9,889 nt of DNA from JBBAEA01 sp041656175 (GCA_041656175.1 JBBAEA010000128.1:1-9889); one strand, 5' to 3'. Positions 1 through 7,380 are shown, counted from the first letter of the stretch. Numbers and translations are program-made. Notes: generated from the sequence alone by a model not told the origin.

Positions 1-1
1 C

Positions 2-892
2 AACGCTTGTAGACGTTTTTTCTCCCATAAGTTGCTAGATTTCGCAGAGCTCGTCCCCACCCTACTCTACCCTCGAGAGCGACTCATACTTGAGCCTGAT
101 GTCGATGAAAAGTTCAATACCATCGTTCAGTACCTCAACAAAAACCACATCATTTTCGATGAATGGGGGTTTAATTCGCTCTATCCCAACGACACAGGTC
201 TGTGCATGCTATTTTACGGACCGCCTGGAACGGGTAAAACGATGGCAGCCTGCGTCATCGGCAACATCTTTTCCATGGATCTTTTTCGTATCGACGTTTC
301 GCGGATTATGAACCGTTACGTCGGCGAAACCGAAAAGAACTTGGCGCGCATCTTCGATGAAGCCGAGAAGGGACGTGTAATATTACTCTTCGATGAGGCG
401 GACTCTCTCTTCTCGAAACGTACCGCCGTAAAATCATCTGTTGATAAGTACGCTAATACCGAAGTAACTTATTTGCTACAGCGCATGGAAGCCCACCGCG
501 GCATTGTTGTACTTACAACGAATGAAGAGAAAAATCTCGATGACGCCTTTAAGCGTAGACTCGGTTTTAGGCTCCACTTTGGTAAACCCCAAGCCGACAC
601 GCGAGCAGCCATATTCCGCGCATCCCTGCCTTCAAGCGCTCCAGTTCGCCCCGACATCCACTTTGAACTACTCGGTAAAAGCTTCGAGCTCTCTGGCGGC
701 AATATCAAAAAAGCCGTACTCAGGGCAGCATTTTACGCGGCAAACGAAAACGAGTACATCGGTACTAAACACATCGTTCGCGCATGCTTAGAAGAGCTCA
801 AGGAAGATGAACGACTGACCAATGAATACGTGAGCTTAGAGATGGAGCGCGCCATACACCGCGAAGAGATGAAACCGATGAAATTGTCTTAA
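2..892 (+). CDS. AAA+ ATPase, 5'-truncated by the window edge
   Basis: This is a classical-clade AAA+ ATPase of the type that remodels or disassembles protein complexes. The reading frame is open to the window edge, so the true N-terminus lies outside. A TTG at 32 is the first available start, but nothing supports using it. Numbering from that TTG, I see Walker A GPPGTGKT (63-70), the YVGETEKNLARIFDEAE stretch (96-112) typical of the second region of homology, Walker B ILLFDEAD (117-124), sensor-1 Asn164 in TTN, candidate arginine fingers R175/R176 and the C-terminal SGGN helix (221-224) of the lid domain. From memory, the same ATPase type accompanies some extracellular contractile injection systems, but no sheath, tube or baseplate gene is visible here. 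The stop lies 17 bases before the next ORF, so the gene probably heads or continues an operon with the ExbB/ExbD genes. The fold assignment is secure; the substrate is unknown. Confidence 0.9.
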   Translation, partial: NACRRFFSHKLLDFAELVPTLLYPRERLILEPDVDEKFNTIVQYLNKNHIIFDEWGFNSLYPNDTGLCMLFYGPPGTGKTMAACVIGNIFSMDLFRIDVSRIMNRYVGETEKNLARIFDEAEKGRVILLFDEADSLFSKRTAVKSSVDKYANTEVTYLLQRMEAHRGIVVLTTNEEKNLDDAFKRRLGFRLHFGKPQADTRAAIFRASLPSSAPVRPDIHFELLGKSFELSGGNIKKAVLRAAFYAANENEYIGTKHIVRACLEELKEDERLTNEYVSLEMERAIHREEMKPMKLS

Positions 893-909
893 AGATGCTC
901 TGATCTATT

Positions 910-1254
910 ATGAAGTTAGACCAAATTGCCGCTAAAGGCGAAAAGCAGCTAAAGCTACTCTACAGCGCTGTCACGCTATTTTGCATTATCTTCAGCGTTG
1001 CAGCGGCGTATACATATCTTGTGCTCTTCCCCTTCGCTGTTCTTCGAATACTCACGGTTATAGGTTTGTGCCTCTTTTCGCTCATCATCGGGCGACTCAT
1101 GATTTATTGGAGACAGCGCGACATCCTCGCAATGACCCAACGCGAACTCGACGCTTTGACGCTAAAACTTGACGATCTAGCACAATATTGCCTAGACCAT
1201 CCCATGCGCGCACCTTTGCTCGCCAAAATTCTACAGCGCCAAAGCGCCATCTAG
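910..1254 (+). CDS. Small two-helix membrane protein of unknown function
   Basis: I do not recognise this 114-residue protein. It has a short charged N-terminus (KLDQIAAKGEKQLK), then two closely spaced hydrophobic segments (about residues 17-40 and 45-67, separated by a short turn near FPFAVLRI). A basic WRQRD follows, and then a soluble C-terminal tail rich in Leu, Asp and Arg that could form an amphipathic or coiled-coil helix (about 75-105). By the positive-inside rule both ends probably face the cytoplasm. It sits 17 bases after the ATPase and 9 bases before the ExbB-type gene, so it is very likely co-transcribed and could tether the ATPase to the membrane channel; that role is inference. 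No strong Shine-Dalgarno sequence precedes the ATG, which fits translational coupling. Length, codon use and tight packing argue that it is a real gene. Confidence 0.75.
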   Translation: MKLDQIAAKGEKQLKLLYSAVTLFCIIFSVAAAYTYLVLFPFAVLRILTVIGLCLFSLIIGRLMIYWRQRDILAMTQRELDALTLKLDDLAQYCLDHPMRAPLLAKILQRQSAI

Positions 1255-1263
1255 TCAGTATTT

Positions 1264-1893
1264 ATGTTCCAAGAAAGTTACGAATTCCTAGCCAAGGGCG
1301 GGATCATAATGATTCCCATACTCTTGTGCTCCGTCATTGCGCTTGCGCTCTTTTTTGAACGTTTATATTTTTTGCGCAAAAAAAACGTCATTCCCGATCA
1401 GTTTGTGCAAAACTTGGTCGAAGCCCTTGAGCATCAGCAGCTGGAGCGCGCGCAAAGCCTCTGCGATCAAAACCCCTCGGTGATCGCGGCGATAGCCAAA
1501 CATGCGCTGAAGTTTCACGGTAAGCAGCGCGAAAGCATACAAGAAGCCATCGAGGATGAGGCCAAACGCCAAGCTGCTCGCCTCGATCGGCTCGTTCCAG
1601 CGATTGGCGCGATTGCAACGATTTCGCCGCTTTTAGGGCTACTCGGTACAGTAACGGGCATGATCGCCGTCTTTGGGCGCGTAGCCTCCGAGTTTAATAG
1701 CGGTGCCCAAACTAGCCCTGGGCTTTTGGCTAACGGGATTTGGGAGGCGCTACTCACAACGGCTGCTGGTCTCAGTGTGGCTATTCCTGTTTTCTTCCTA
1801 CACCACTTTATTATGGCGCGCGTGGACAAGATCTTACTAGAACTTGAGGAGCACTCAACGTCAATTCTTAACGCTATCTCCCCGCCACCCTAA
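1264..1893 (+). CDS. MotA/TolQ/ExbB-family proton channel subunit
   Basis: This inner-membrane protein forms the proton-conducting channel together with an ExbD/TolR partner, converting proton motive force into mechanical work on the envelope. The start MFQESYEFLAKGGIIMIPILLCS is the usual N-terminus of this family. Three hydrophobic helices are visible: about residues 13-31, 112-140 (PAIGAIATISPLLGLLGTVTG, with the conserved Gly-rich and Thr positions) and 157-182 (GIWEALLTTAAGLSVAIP). The Glu in IWEALLTT lies where ExbB carries its functional acidic residue. Between helices 1 and 2 is a soluble alpha-helical domain of roughly 75 residues. The 209-residue length is normal. The ExbD-type gene starts 13 bases downstream. 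No TonB, Pal or TolA gene is in view, so I cannot decide between a TonB-energising, Tol-like or other motor role. The family is certain; the gene name is not. Confidence 0.93.
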   Translation: MFQESYEFLAKGGIIMIPILLCSVIALALFFERLYFLRKKNVIPDQFVQNLVEALEHQQLERAQSLCDQNPSVIAAIAKHALKFHGKQRESIQEAIEDEAKRQAARLDRLVPAIGAIATISPLLGLLGTVTGMIAVFGRVASEFNSGAQTSPGLLANGIWEALLTTAAGLSVAIPVFFLHHFIMARVDKILLELEEHSTSILNAISPPP

Positions 1894-1906
1894 GGGTCTT
1901 AAATCC

Positions 1907-2341
1907 ATGCAATTTAGCCAAATTGAGCGCAAAAACCGCAAAAGTCCAACGCTAGATGTCACACCGCTGGTTGATGTTGTCTTTTTGCTGCTTATCTTCT
2001 TGTTGCTGACGATGACCTTCGCGGCTCCCATACCCGAGGTCAAGAAAGAAGCCATCATCGACATAGAGCTCGCGCAATCGAGTAGCGCTTCCAGTGAATC
2101 CCAGAGCGTGGCTCTTAACGTGTTTCTTGACGCGCAAGGTCAACTCTATATAGATGATGAACAGGCTTTGCCTGTACAGGAGCTAAAAGCGCTGCTTTTG
2201 GACAAAAGCCATGACGCGCAGCTCATCGTTAACTTGAAGGCAGACCGCCGTGCCAGCCACGGACAGGTTATAGAAGCGCTCGACCTCATAAAGAGCGCTA
2301 ATATCAAAAACCTTAATCTTGTTGTCGAAAAATCCCCTTGA
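1907..2341 (+). CDS. ExbD/TolR-family biopolymer transport protein
   Basis: This is the partner subunit of the upstream ExbB-type channel: one transmembrane helix followed by a periplasmic domain. The start at 1907 gives 144 residues and the classic opening PTLDVTPLVDVVFLLLIFLLL, in which Asp23 corresponds to the essential proton-carrying Asp of ExbD/TolR. The helix spans about residues 20-40. The periplasmic part (about 45-144) has the expected pattern, ending with ...LIVNLKADRRASHGQVIEALDLIKSANIKNLNLV, as in TolR/ExbD domains. An upstream start at 1844 is open in the same frame but would overlap the ExbB-type gene by 50 bases and add a non-conserved extension. An AAGGG at 1892-1896, overlapping the upstream stop, is spaced correctly for the 1907 ATG. 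The 13-base gap indicates co-expression and assembly with its neighbour. Confidence 0.92.
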   Translation: MQFSQIERKNRKSPTLDVTPLVDVVFLLLIFLLLTMTFAAPIPEVKKEAIIDIELAQSSSASSESQSVALNVFLDAQGQLYIDDEQALPVQELKALLLDKSHDAQLIVNLKADRRASHGQVIEALDLIKSANIKNLNLVVEKSP

Positions 2342-2391
2342 TGACACGTTGTTATTGGGCGGATTCTTTGCGTGACTCATAGGAGTGATTC

Positions 2392-3339
2392 ATGAAAAAC
2401 CCCCACAATATTAGCTGTGAGAGACTAGATCAGTTAGTAAACCGTTTTATGGACGCTTATGGCGAATTATCGGATCTCTCGAACTACGAAGGCTACGATC
2501 TTCCATCGAAGCAAACGATTACGCGCCTCACGCACACGCTCGAAGCCATACTTTTCCCGGGCTTTACCGAGGAGGAGAACGTGCACACCATCGGTTTTCG
2601 CTACTTATTTGGTAAGCGCATAGCGGATGTCGTTGATATACTCAGTGTCGAAGTTAAAAAGAGCTTAATCTATGCCGCAAACTGCGTCAAAAGTCGTTGT
2701 AGCGATGGGGGCTGCGAACTTCCTAGCCCAGATCAAGCCGCCGATTTGGTCATGGATTTTATAGAACAGATCCCCGATATCCGACACACGCTTCTCTGTG
2801 ATGTGCAAGCGGCATACGACGGTGATCCCGCGGCTAGATCCTTCGCCGAAATCATCTTGAGCTACCCTGGGCTGCGAGCACTTGCCGTCTACAGGCTAGC
2901 CCACGCCCTACACAGCCTTAATATTCCACTCATTCCGCGCATGATGACAGAGATGATGCACTCACGTACGGGCATAGACATTCACCCTGGCGCCAAAATC
3001 GGGAAAGGCCTATTTATCGACCACGGCACCGGCGTCGTTATTGGCGAGACTTCTGTTATCGGTGATAACGTTAAAATCTACCAAGGTGTAACCTTAGGCG
3101 CTCTATCGATTCCTCCGGCAAACCTGAAAGAAGCGGTCAAAATCCAGCGCCACCCCACCATAGAAGACGACGTCACCATCTACGCAGGCGCAACCATATT
3201 AGGCGGCAAAACCGTCGTCGGCAAAGGCGCAGTCATAGGCTCCAACGTCTGGCTCCCGCACTCTGTAGAGCCTAACAGCAAAGTGCTCTTCTCCCCACCG
3301 GAGCTACGTATTAAGAAGGATAGCCCCAAAACTGACTAG
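2392..3339 (+). CDS. cysE: Serine O-acetyltransferase, long form
   Basis: The enzyme transfers an acetyl group from acetyl-CoA to L-serine, giving O-acetylserine, the first committed step of cysteine synthesis, in the cytosol. The 315 residues comprise an extended alpha-helical N-terminal region (about 1-185) and a left-handed beta-helix of hexapeptide repeats (about 190-300). Key residues are HSRTGIDIHPGA (190-201, with D196 and H198), FIDHGTGVVIGET (208-220, with H211 at the catalytic His position) and QRHP (252-255, R253/H254 contacting substrate in the family). KIYQGVTLGALS and ATILGG are also characteristic. The N-terminal half is longer than in E. coli CysE, and the tail (LPHSVEPNSKVLFSPPELR) lacks the usual GVPAR-type C-terminus. 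A strong AGGAG (2381-2385) lies 6 bases before the ATG. The gene follows exbD by 50 bases and may be read from the same transcript; it ends at an intrinsic terminator. The function is very likely; the symbol is by family. Confidence 0.9.
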   Translation: MKNPHNISCERLDQLVNRFMDAYGELSDLSNYEGYDLPSKQTITRLTHTLEAILFPGFTEEENVHTIGFRYLFGKRIADVVDILSVEVKKSLIYAANCVKSRCSDGGCELPSPDQAADLVMDFIEQIPDIRHTLLCDVQAAYDGDPAARSFAEIILSYPGLRALAVYRLAHALHSLNIPLIPRMMTEMMHSRTGIDIHPGAKIGKGLFIDHGTGVVIGETSVIGDNVKIYQGVTLGALSIPPANLKEAVKIQRHPTIEDDVTIYAGATILGGKTVVGKGAVIGSNVWLPHSVEPNSKVLFSPPELRIKKDSPKTD

Positions 3340-3361
3340 CCCTAAGCTTCTCTACCACAGC

Positions 3362-3391
3362 AAAAAGGACGCCCGTTAAGGCGTCCTTTTT
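3362..3391 (+). terminator. Bidirectional intrinsic terminator between convergent genes
   Basis: A perfect 12-bp stem (AAAAAGGACGCC, 3362-3373, with GGCGTCCTTTTT, 3380-3391) closes a 6-base loop. The GC core flanked by A- and T-tracts makes it a rho-independent terminator in both directions. It lies 22 bases after the acetyltransferase stop and would also catch transcripts of the minus-strand gene ending at 3639. Confidence 0.9.
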
Positions 3392-3461
3392 AGTTCTTCT
3401 GCTACGTGCTACAGGCGCTAAAGTCGATGAAAAATCAGCTATTTTCGAGTAGCAAGTATTC

Positions 3462-3619
3462 TGGGGGGTAGCGCAAGATCACCCAAAGGAGCGGTGACTT
3501 CGCGCATTTTATGCCTTGGATGCGCGGTTTGAGCGCATACAAGGCATAAAATAACGCGCGAAGCCATCGATCCTGCGGGAAGCTTGCGCGTAGGGGGGCT
3601 ATAAGCCCCCCGCAAAAAA
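3462..3619 (+). repeat. Palindromic element, copy A
   Basis: The element begins TGGGGGGTAG and ends CGTAGGGGGGCT-ata-AGCCCCCCGC-A6. Working inward I see an outer stem cgcaag (3472-3477) with cttgcg (3583-3588) and a small hairpin tcacc (3479-3483)/ggtga (3493-3497). The central hairpin has about 27 bp: cttcgcgc (3498-3505) with gcgcgaag (3556-3563), attttatgccttg (3506-3518) with caaggcataaaat (3540-3552), and atgcgc (3520-3525) with gcgcat (3533-3538). A weak tcc/gga hairpin (3571-3580) and a terminal 8-bp hairpin (3593-3611) follow. The layout resembles a cloverleaf. Ends and overall plan match copy B in inverted orientation, and the first 18 bases match copy C. It carries no ORF and its function is unknown. 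Confidence 0.8.
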
Positions 3620-3638
3620 GAAGCATTGCATCGCTGCA

Positions 3639-6600
3639 CTAGTTCACATTGATATGACAATAATTATTACACGCGTCATTGTCGATATCGTTACCATCGT
3701 CGCAGGCTTCGTAGGGTTCATCGACCACGCCGTCGCCGCAATAAGGAGCCAGTTTGCAGCTCGCCGCGCATCCGCCGTAAACGCTGTCATTGATGCCATC
3801 GTCGCACTGTTCCCCATGTTGTGTGTCGACGATTGCGTCGCCGCAACGCGGTGGGATGTAGGAGCAGCCGAATCCGCAACCATTGTAGGACCCATCGTTG
3901 ACGCCATCGTCGCAGACTTCGCCTAAGTGCGCTGACACAATGCCGTCGCCGCACACGGGAAGTTTGCACAGCGAGGTGCACATGTCGCTGTCATCAGTGT
4001 TCCCATCATCGCACTCTTCGTCTAGGCGTTTATCGATGTAGTTGTCCCCACATCGGGAGAAGCGGCAGGTTTGCAGGCAATATTTTCCCTCTGGTATGGA
4101 TGCGGGGACGCTAGGATCGCACTCTTCGCCATCATCCAGCCTGTTGTTATTGCAATTTTCGTAAATGCAGTGAGCGGGGCATTTTCCGGGCTGTCCGTTT
4201 TCAGCGCCGTCATCGCAGGCTTCGGGGAACTCGACCTTTCCGTTACCGCAGTAGGGAACAATTTTGCAATCGCGGCTGCAGCCAGATTCGGGTTTTCCGT
4301 TGTCCTCGCCCGCGTCACACTCTTCAGCGCCGCGGATTAGCCCATCACCGCATATCGCGTTACAGCTGCTCGTTCCCATGTTCAAAAAGCCGCTTAGCGT
4401 TAAGCGGAACGATGAACCGCCCGTACAGCGCTCAGCGTGGAACATATGCATCGGGTAAATTCCACCGGGGAACATCTTGAATTTGCTAGCCGCCGTAGCG
4501 CTATCTAGGGTGATGGATTTTTCCCAGCGCGGGTGAATTCCGCCAACGTCGACTCCAAGCTTATGATTAAAGAAGACCCAAACGTCATCGTCGCCATCGA
4601 AGGTTAGAACCTCGCCGCCCTTGTACTTAAAATAGCTTTGGAAGGCTGAAGTAAATTCGCCGTTGACTGAACCGTTTGAGCCTGCGGGTCCATAGCCCGC
4701 GTTATTGATGGGGTAGAAGCTTGCATTACTATAACTGTAAGTCCCTGGATCCGTCGTACTTTGACTTAAACTCAAAACGCTAGGGATGGTAATATTGATC
4801 CCCGGCACATCCTGAAACCACCACTTAAACATGGTCGGACAGGTATAAAGGTAATGGCAAAGTATGTCAGGACTTAGGCTGGGGTCGGCTTTAATTTGAG
4901 CGGCGGGCGCGAGATCTGGCGTACCATCGGCGCCAAGATCTTCTAGAACCGCGCCAATACAACGAGAAGCTGGACAATATGAGTAAAAGTCAGGCGAGGG
5001 TCTACCCACCTCAGGGAAGTATTGGGCACGATAGCCGTTATCACCCTTACAATTGGCGGGCAAGCTGTTGTAAATAGCTTGCGTTAGATAGCCATTGGTA
5101 GGAGTACTCACTTGATTGTTGTTATACCGCACAAAGTCCCTGTAAACGATAGGTAAGTTTAGCGTCGTAGGCGGGGGTCCACTAAAATCGGTGCATGCAA
5201 AGCCATCTTCAACCCTACATTGCGAATCGCAGCCATCGCCCGAAATCGTATTCCCATCGTCGCACTCCTCCCCCGCTTCCCACATCGTGATACCGTCGCC
5301 GCAAACAGGTTTGCACTGCCCATCCTTACAAATAAAAATCGGCTCTGTCTCGCAAAGTGGGCTGCAGCCATCCCCCGCTTGCAAATTACCATCATCACAC
5401 TGCTCCCCAGCATCGATCTGTCCGTCGCCGCAAAAGCCTTTAACGCAAGGCGCCCCAGGCACTGGACAGCGCCAACCTAGCTCCACTTTACACAGGCTAG
5501 AGCAGCCATCGCCGTTATTCGTACCCCCATCATCGCACTCTTCTAAGCCCTCAACAACTCCATCTCCGCATTTAATTTCCTCACAATCCGCCCCCGCTAG
5601 CTCACACTTCCACCCTTCTTGTAAGCGGCAATCCACACAGCCAGCACTCACAATGCTCCCTGTATCACAAGTTTCACCGCCATCGATAATGCCGTTACCG
5701 CAAGAGCCTTTAACACAGGGCTTGCCCGCCGTTGGACAGTGATAACCATCCTCAATTTGGCAACGATCCGAGCAACCATCGCCCGAATTGCGATTCGCGT
5801 CATCGCACTCTTCGCCAGCAGCAACGATGCCATCCCCGCAGTTGCGCGCATAACACGGTTTACCAGGCTGCGAACAAATCCAACCCGCCTCCAAACGACA
5901 AAACTCATCGCAACCATCCCCCGAAACGGTGTTCCCGTCATCACACTGCTTGCCGTCTCCATCCTCTATCGTTCCCGTACCGCATGGTATCGGCGCACAC
6001 CGCTGGCCTGGAGTTTTACACACATAGCCAGGTTCCACACGACAAAAGCTCGAACAGCCATCCTCCGAAACTCTGTTGTCATCGTCGCACGTTTCGCCCG
6101 CATCCAACTCACCGTTTCCACACAATGACTTAACACACGAACCAGTAAGCGGACAAAACCAACCCGCCTCGACCTCGCACGTCGCACTGCAACCGTCGCC
6201 GTCACGCGTATTCATGTCATCGCAAGCTTCACCATCGGTTCGCAGCCCGTCGCCGCAATATCGCTCTATGGCACTGCAATCGGACTTACAACCGTTATAG
6301 CCGCCCGTATTTACCCCATCGTCGCAAGCCTCGTAACCTGCATCCACTCGTCCGTCCCCGCAGCGCGGTGCGAAGTGACAATTTTTCATGCAGTGCAAGC
6401 CATAGGGTTCGTCGGAGTTAAAAAATCCGTCATCGCACTCTTCCCCTTCATCGACAATGCCGTCGCCGCATTCTTTTTTCGCACACGCAAAACCCACGTA
6501 AGGACAGTTCCACCCGTCCTCCAGCTCGCAACTCTCCGAACAACCGTCGCCCGAAACGCTGTTGCTATCATCGCAGTCCTCCCCCTCGTCTAAGAGCCCG

Positions 6601-7013
6601 TTGCCGCATTTTGTCAATTGCACACAAGCTTGGCCTGGCACTGGGCAGCTGTAGCCCTCCTCTACCTGACATACACTCGAGCAGCCGTCGCCCGAAATTG
6701 CATTCCCGTCGTCGCAATTCTCGAAAAACTCTGGATCAACGACGCGGTTTCCGCAGCGATCCCCACTGGCCAGCCTCTCGCACGGTTCTCCTACGCGATC
6801 GCAGCGCCACCCTTCTTCCAACCTGCAGCTCACCGAGCACCCGTCGCCCGAAACCCTGTTGCCATCATCGCAGTCCTCTCCAAATTCGAGCAGCGCATTC
6901 CCGCACACTCCTCCGTCCTCTACGACTCCCCCCGTTATCTCATCTTCACATGCACTGGCTACAAAAACACTAAAAACCGCAAGTATTAGCGTATAAAATA
7001 CTAAACGTTTCAC
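3639..7013 (-). CDS. Secreted Cys-rich repeat protein with central fibro-slime domain (probable lipoprotein)
   Basis: A large extracytoplasmic protein of 1124 residues from the chosen GTG. The signal peptide is MKRLVFYTLILAVFSVFVASAC; ASAC is an acceptable lipobox with Cys22 as the lipidated residue. Thirteen DUF4215-type (Myxococcus Cys-rich) repeats follow (about residues 30-612), with the pattern CG[ND]G...GE.CDDGN..SGDGCS..C..E.GW.C....C. Next comes a fibro-slime domain (about 612-880) with LNLPIVYRDF near its start, FDGDDDVWVFFNHKLGVDVGGIH in the middle and MHMFHAERCTGGSSFRLTL near its end. Seven shorter repeats (about 886-1124) finish the protein. By hand I count about 109 cysteines, so it should be heavily disulfide-bonded and is presumably displayed on the cell surface. 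No C-terminal sorting tag is present. GTG at 7013 is preferred because GAGGTG precedes it and a promoter sits at 7078-7106; ATG 7025 is the alternative, and the longer TTG start at 7106 falls on the -35 box. The role is unknown; adhesion or matrix binding is plausible. Confidence 0.9.
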   Translation of the reverse strand: MKRLVFYTLILAVFSVFVASACEDEITGGVVEDGGVCGNALLEFGEDCDDGNRVSGDGCSVSCRLEEGWRCDRVGEPCERLASGDRCGNRVVDPEFFENCDDGNAISGDGCSSVCQVEEGYSCPVPGQACVQLTKCGNGLLDEGEDCDDSNSVSGDGCSESCELEDGWNCPYVGFACAKKECGDGIVDEGEECDDGFFNSDEPYGLHCMKNCHFAPRCGDGRVDAGYEACDDGVNTGGYNGCKSDCSAIERYCGDGLRTDGEACDDMNTRDGDGCSATCEVEAGWFCPLTGSCVKSLCGNGELDAGETCDDDNRVSEDGCSSFCRVEPGYVCKTPGQRCAPIPCGTGTIEDGDGKQCDDGNTVSGDGCDEFCRLEAGWICSQPGKPCYARNCGDGIVAAGEECDDANRNSGDGCSDRCQIEDGYHCPTAGKPCVKGSCGNGIIDGGETCDTGSIVSAGCVDCRLQEGWKCELAGADCEEIKCGDGVVEGLEECDDGGTNNGDGCSSLCKVELGWRCPVPGAPCVKGFCGDGQIDAGEQCDDGNLQAGDGCSPLCETEPIFICKDGQCKPVCGDGITMWEAGEECDDGNTISGDGCDSQCRVEDGFACTDFSGPPPTTLNLPIVYRDFVRYNNNQVSTPTNGYLTQAIYNSLPANCKGDNGYRAQYFPEVGRPSPDFYSYCPASRCIGAVLEDLGADGTPDLAPAAQIKADPSLSPDILCHYLYTCPTMFKWWFQDVPGINITIPSVLSLSQSTTDPGTYSYSNASFYPINNAGYGPAGSNGSVNGEFTSAFQSYFKYKGGEVLTFDGDDDVWVFFNHKLGVDVGGIHPRWEKSITLDSATAASKFKMFPGGIYPMHMFHAERCTGGSSFRLTLSGFLNMGTSSCNAICGDGLIRGAEECDAGEDNGKPESGCSRDCKIVPYCGNGKVEFPEACDDGAENGQPGKCPAHCIYENCNNNRLDDGEECDPSVPASIPEGKYCLQTCRFSRCGDNYIDKRLDEECDDGNTDDSDMCTSLCKLPVCGDGIVSAHLGEVCDDGVNDGSYNGCGFGCSYIPPRCGDAIVDTQHGEQCDDGINDSVYGGCAASCKLAPYCGDGVVDEPYEACDDGNDIDNDACNNYCHINVN

Positions 7014-7017
7014 TACA

Positions 7018-7023
7018 CACCTC
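7018..7023 (-). promoter_or_regulatory. Ribosome binding site deciding a GTG start
   Basis: On the minus strand GAGGTG is followed by TGTA and then GTG AAA CGT. The 4-base spacer from GAGGTG (6 from GAGG) and the Lys-Arg that opens the signal peptide favour GTG at 7013 over ATG at 7025, which has no comparable site. Confidence 0.6.
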
Positions 7024-7028
7024 ATTAT

Positions 7029-7044
7029 GTGGCAAAGTCGCCAC
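7029..7044 (-). other. Leader hairpin before the Cys-rich gene
   Basis: gtggc (7029-7033) and gccac (7040-7044) can pair around a 6-base loop. It lies in the predicted 5' leader, a few bases upstream of the ribosome binding site. It could modulate translation or be a repressor half-site pair; it is short enough to be chance. Confidence 0.35.
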
Positions 7045-7077
7045 CGTTGGCAAACCCTGCCTAAATTTACTGCAATC

Positions 7078-7106
7078 ATTATAACAAAAAATATCATTAA
7101 ATCCAA
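7078..7106 (-). promoter_or_regulatory. Sigma-70-type promoter for the Cys-rich gene
   Basis: On the minus strand a perfect TATAAT (7078-7083) is preceded, across a 17-base spacer, by TTGGAT (7101-7106). Transcription would start near 7070, leaving a leader of about 57 bases to the GTG at 7013. The surroundings are AT-rich, as expected. The weak -35 is the only reservation. Confidence 0.6.
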
Positions 7107-7192
7107 TACGATTAGAACATTTCCGCGCCCTGTACCAACGCTTTTGCATTAAAAAGTTCAGAAAACGCTCGTTGATATTCCTACTTTTTATA

Positions 7193-7347
7193 TTTTTTTG
7201 GGGGGCTTTCGCCCCCCTACGCCCGAGCCTCACGCGTGAATTTGCTAAGAGCTGGCATATCATTTGCGCCGTCTCGGCTATTGCCGAGCCAGCGCAAATG
7301 ATGCAGCTCTTGCAAATTTCCGCGCGGGGTCTCGGTCTACCCCCCCA
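7193..7347 (-). repeat. Palindromic element, copy B (inverted relative to A)
   Basis: Read on the minus strand it begins TGGGGGGGTAG and ends CGTAGGGGGGC-gaaa-GCCCCCC-A7, like copy A. The outer stem is ccgag (7223-7227) with ctcgg (7331-7335). The central hairpin has about 32 bp: aatttgc (7239-7245)/gcaaatt (7312-7318), aagagctg (7247-7254)/cagctctt (7304-7311), atcatttgcgc (7259-7269)/gcgcaaatgat (7292-7302) and ctcggc (7273-7278)/gccgag (7283-7288) around a TATT loop. The stem sequences differ from copy A but the arrangement and length (155 against 158 bases) agree. It has no ORF. Confidence 0.8.
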
Positions 7348-7380
7348 TAAGTCCATGCTAGCCCTAGACCTACGACCTTG

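Noticed and set aside
1844..1906. Upstream start for the ExbD-type protein
   Set aside because: It overlaps the ExbB-type gene by 50 bases and adds a non-conserved extension; the ATG at 1907 has a spaced AAGGG and gives the usual family N-terminus.
3593..3611. G6/C6 hairpins of elements A and B as terminators of the Cys-rich gene or its neighbours
   Set aside because: In both copies the T-run lies before the hairpin and only an A-run follows it in the other direction, so neither strand has the required trailing U-tract.
5191..6133. Several plus-strand ORFs of 74-183 codons opposite the Cys-rich gene
   Set aside because: They repeat with the period of the minus-strand repeats (Ser/Pro/His-rich) and are mirror images of CDDGN-type codons.
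5159..7013. CRISPR array, suggested by regularly spaced similar segments
   Set aside because: The periodicity is that of coding Cys-rich repeats with synonymous divergence; there are no identical repeats and no spacers.
7014..7106. Longer N-terminus of the Cys-rich protein from a TTG at 7106
   Set aside because: It would place the start codon on the -35 box of a good promoter and add a second hydrophobic stretch before a normal lipoprotein signal peptide.
3462..7347. Elements A and B as integron attC sites
   Set aside because: They have variable palindromic cores, but the terminal GTTRRRY/RYYYAAC boxes are absent and no integrase is in the window.
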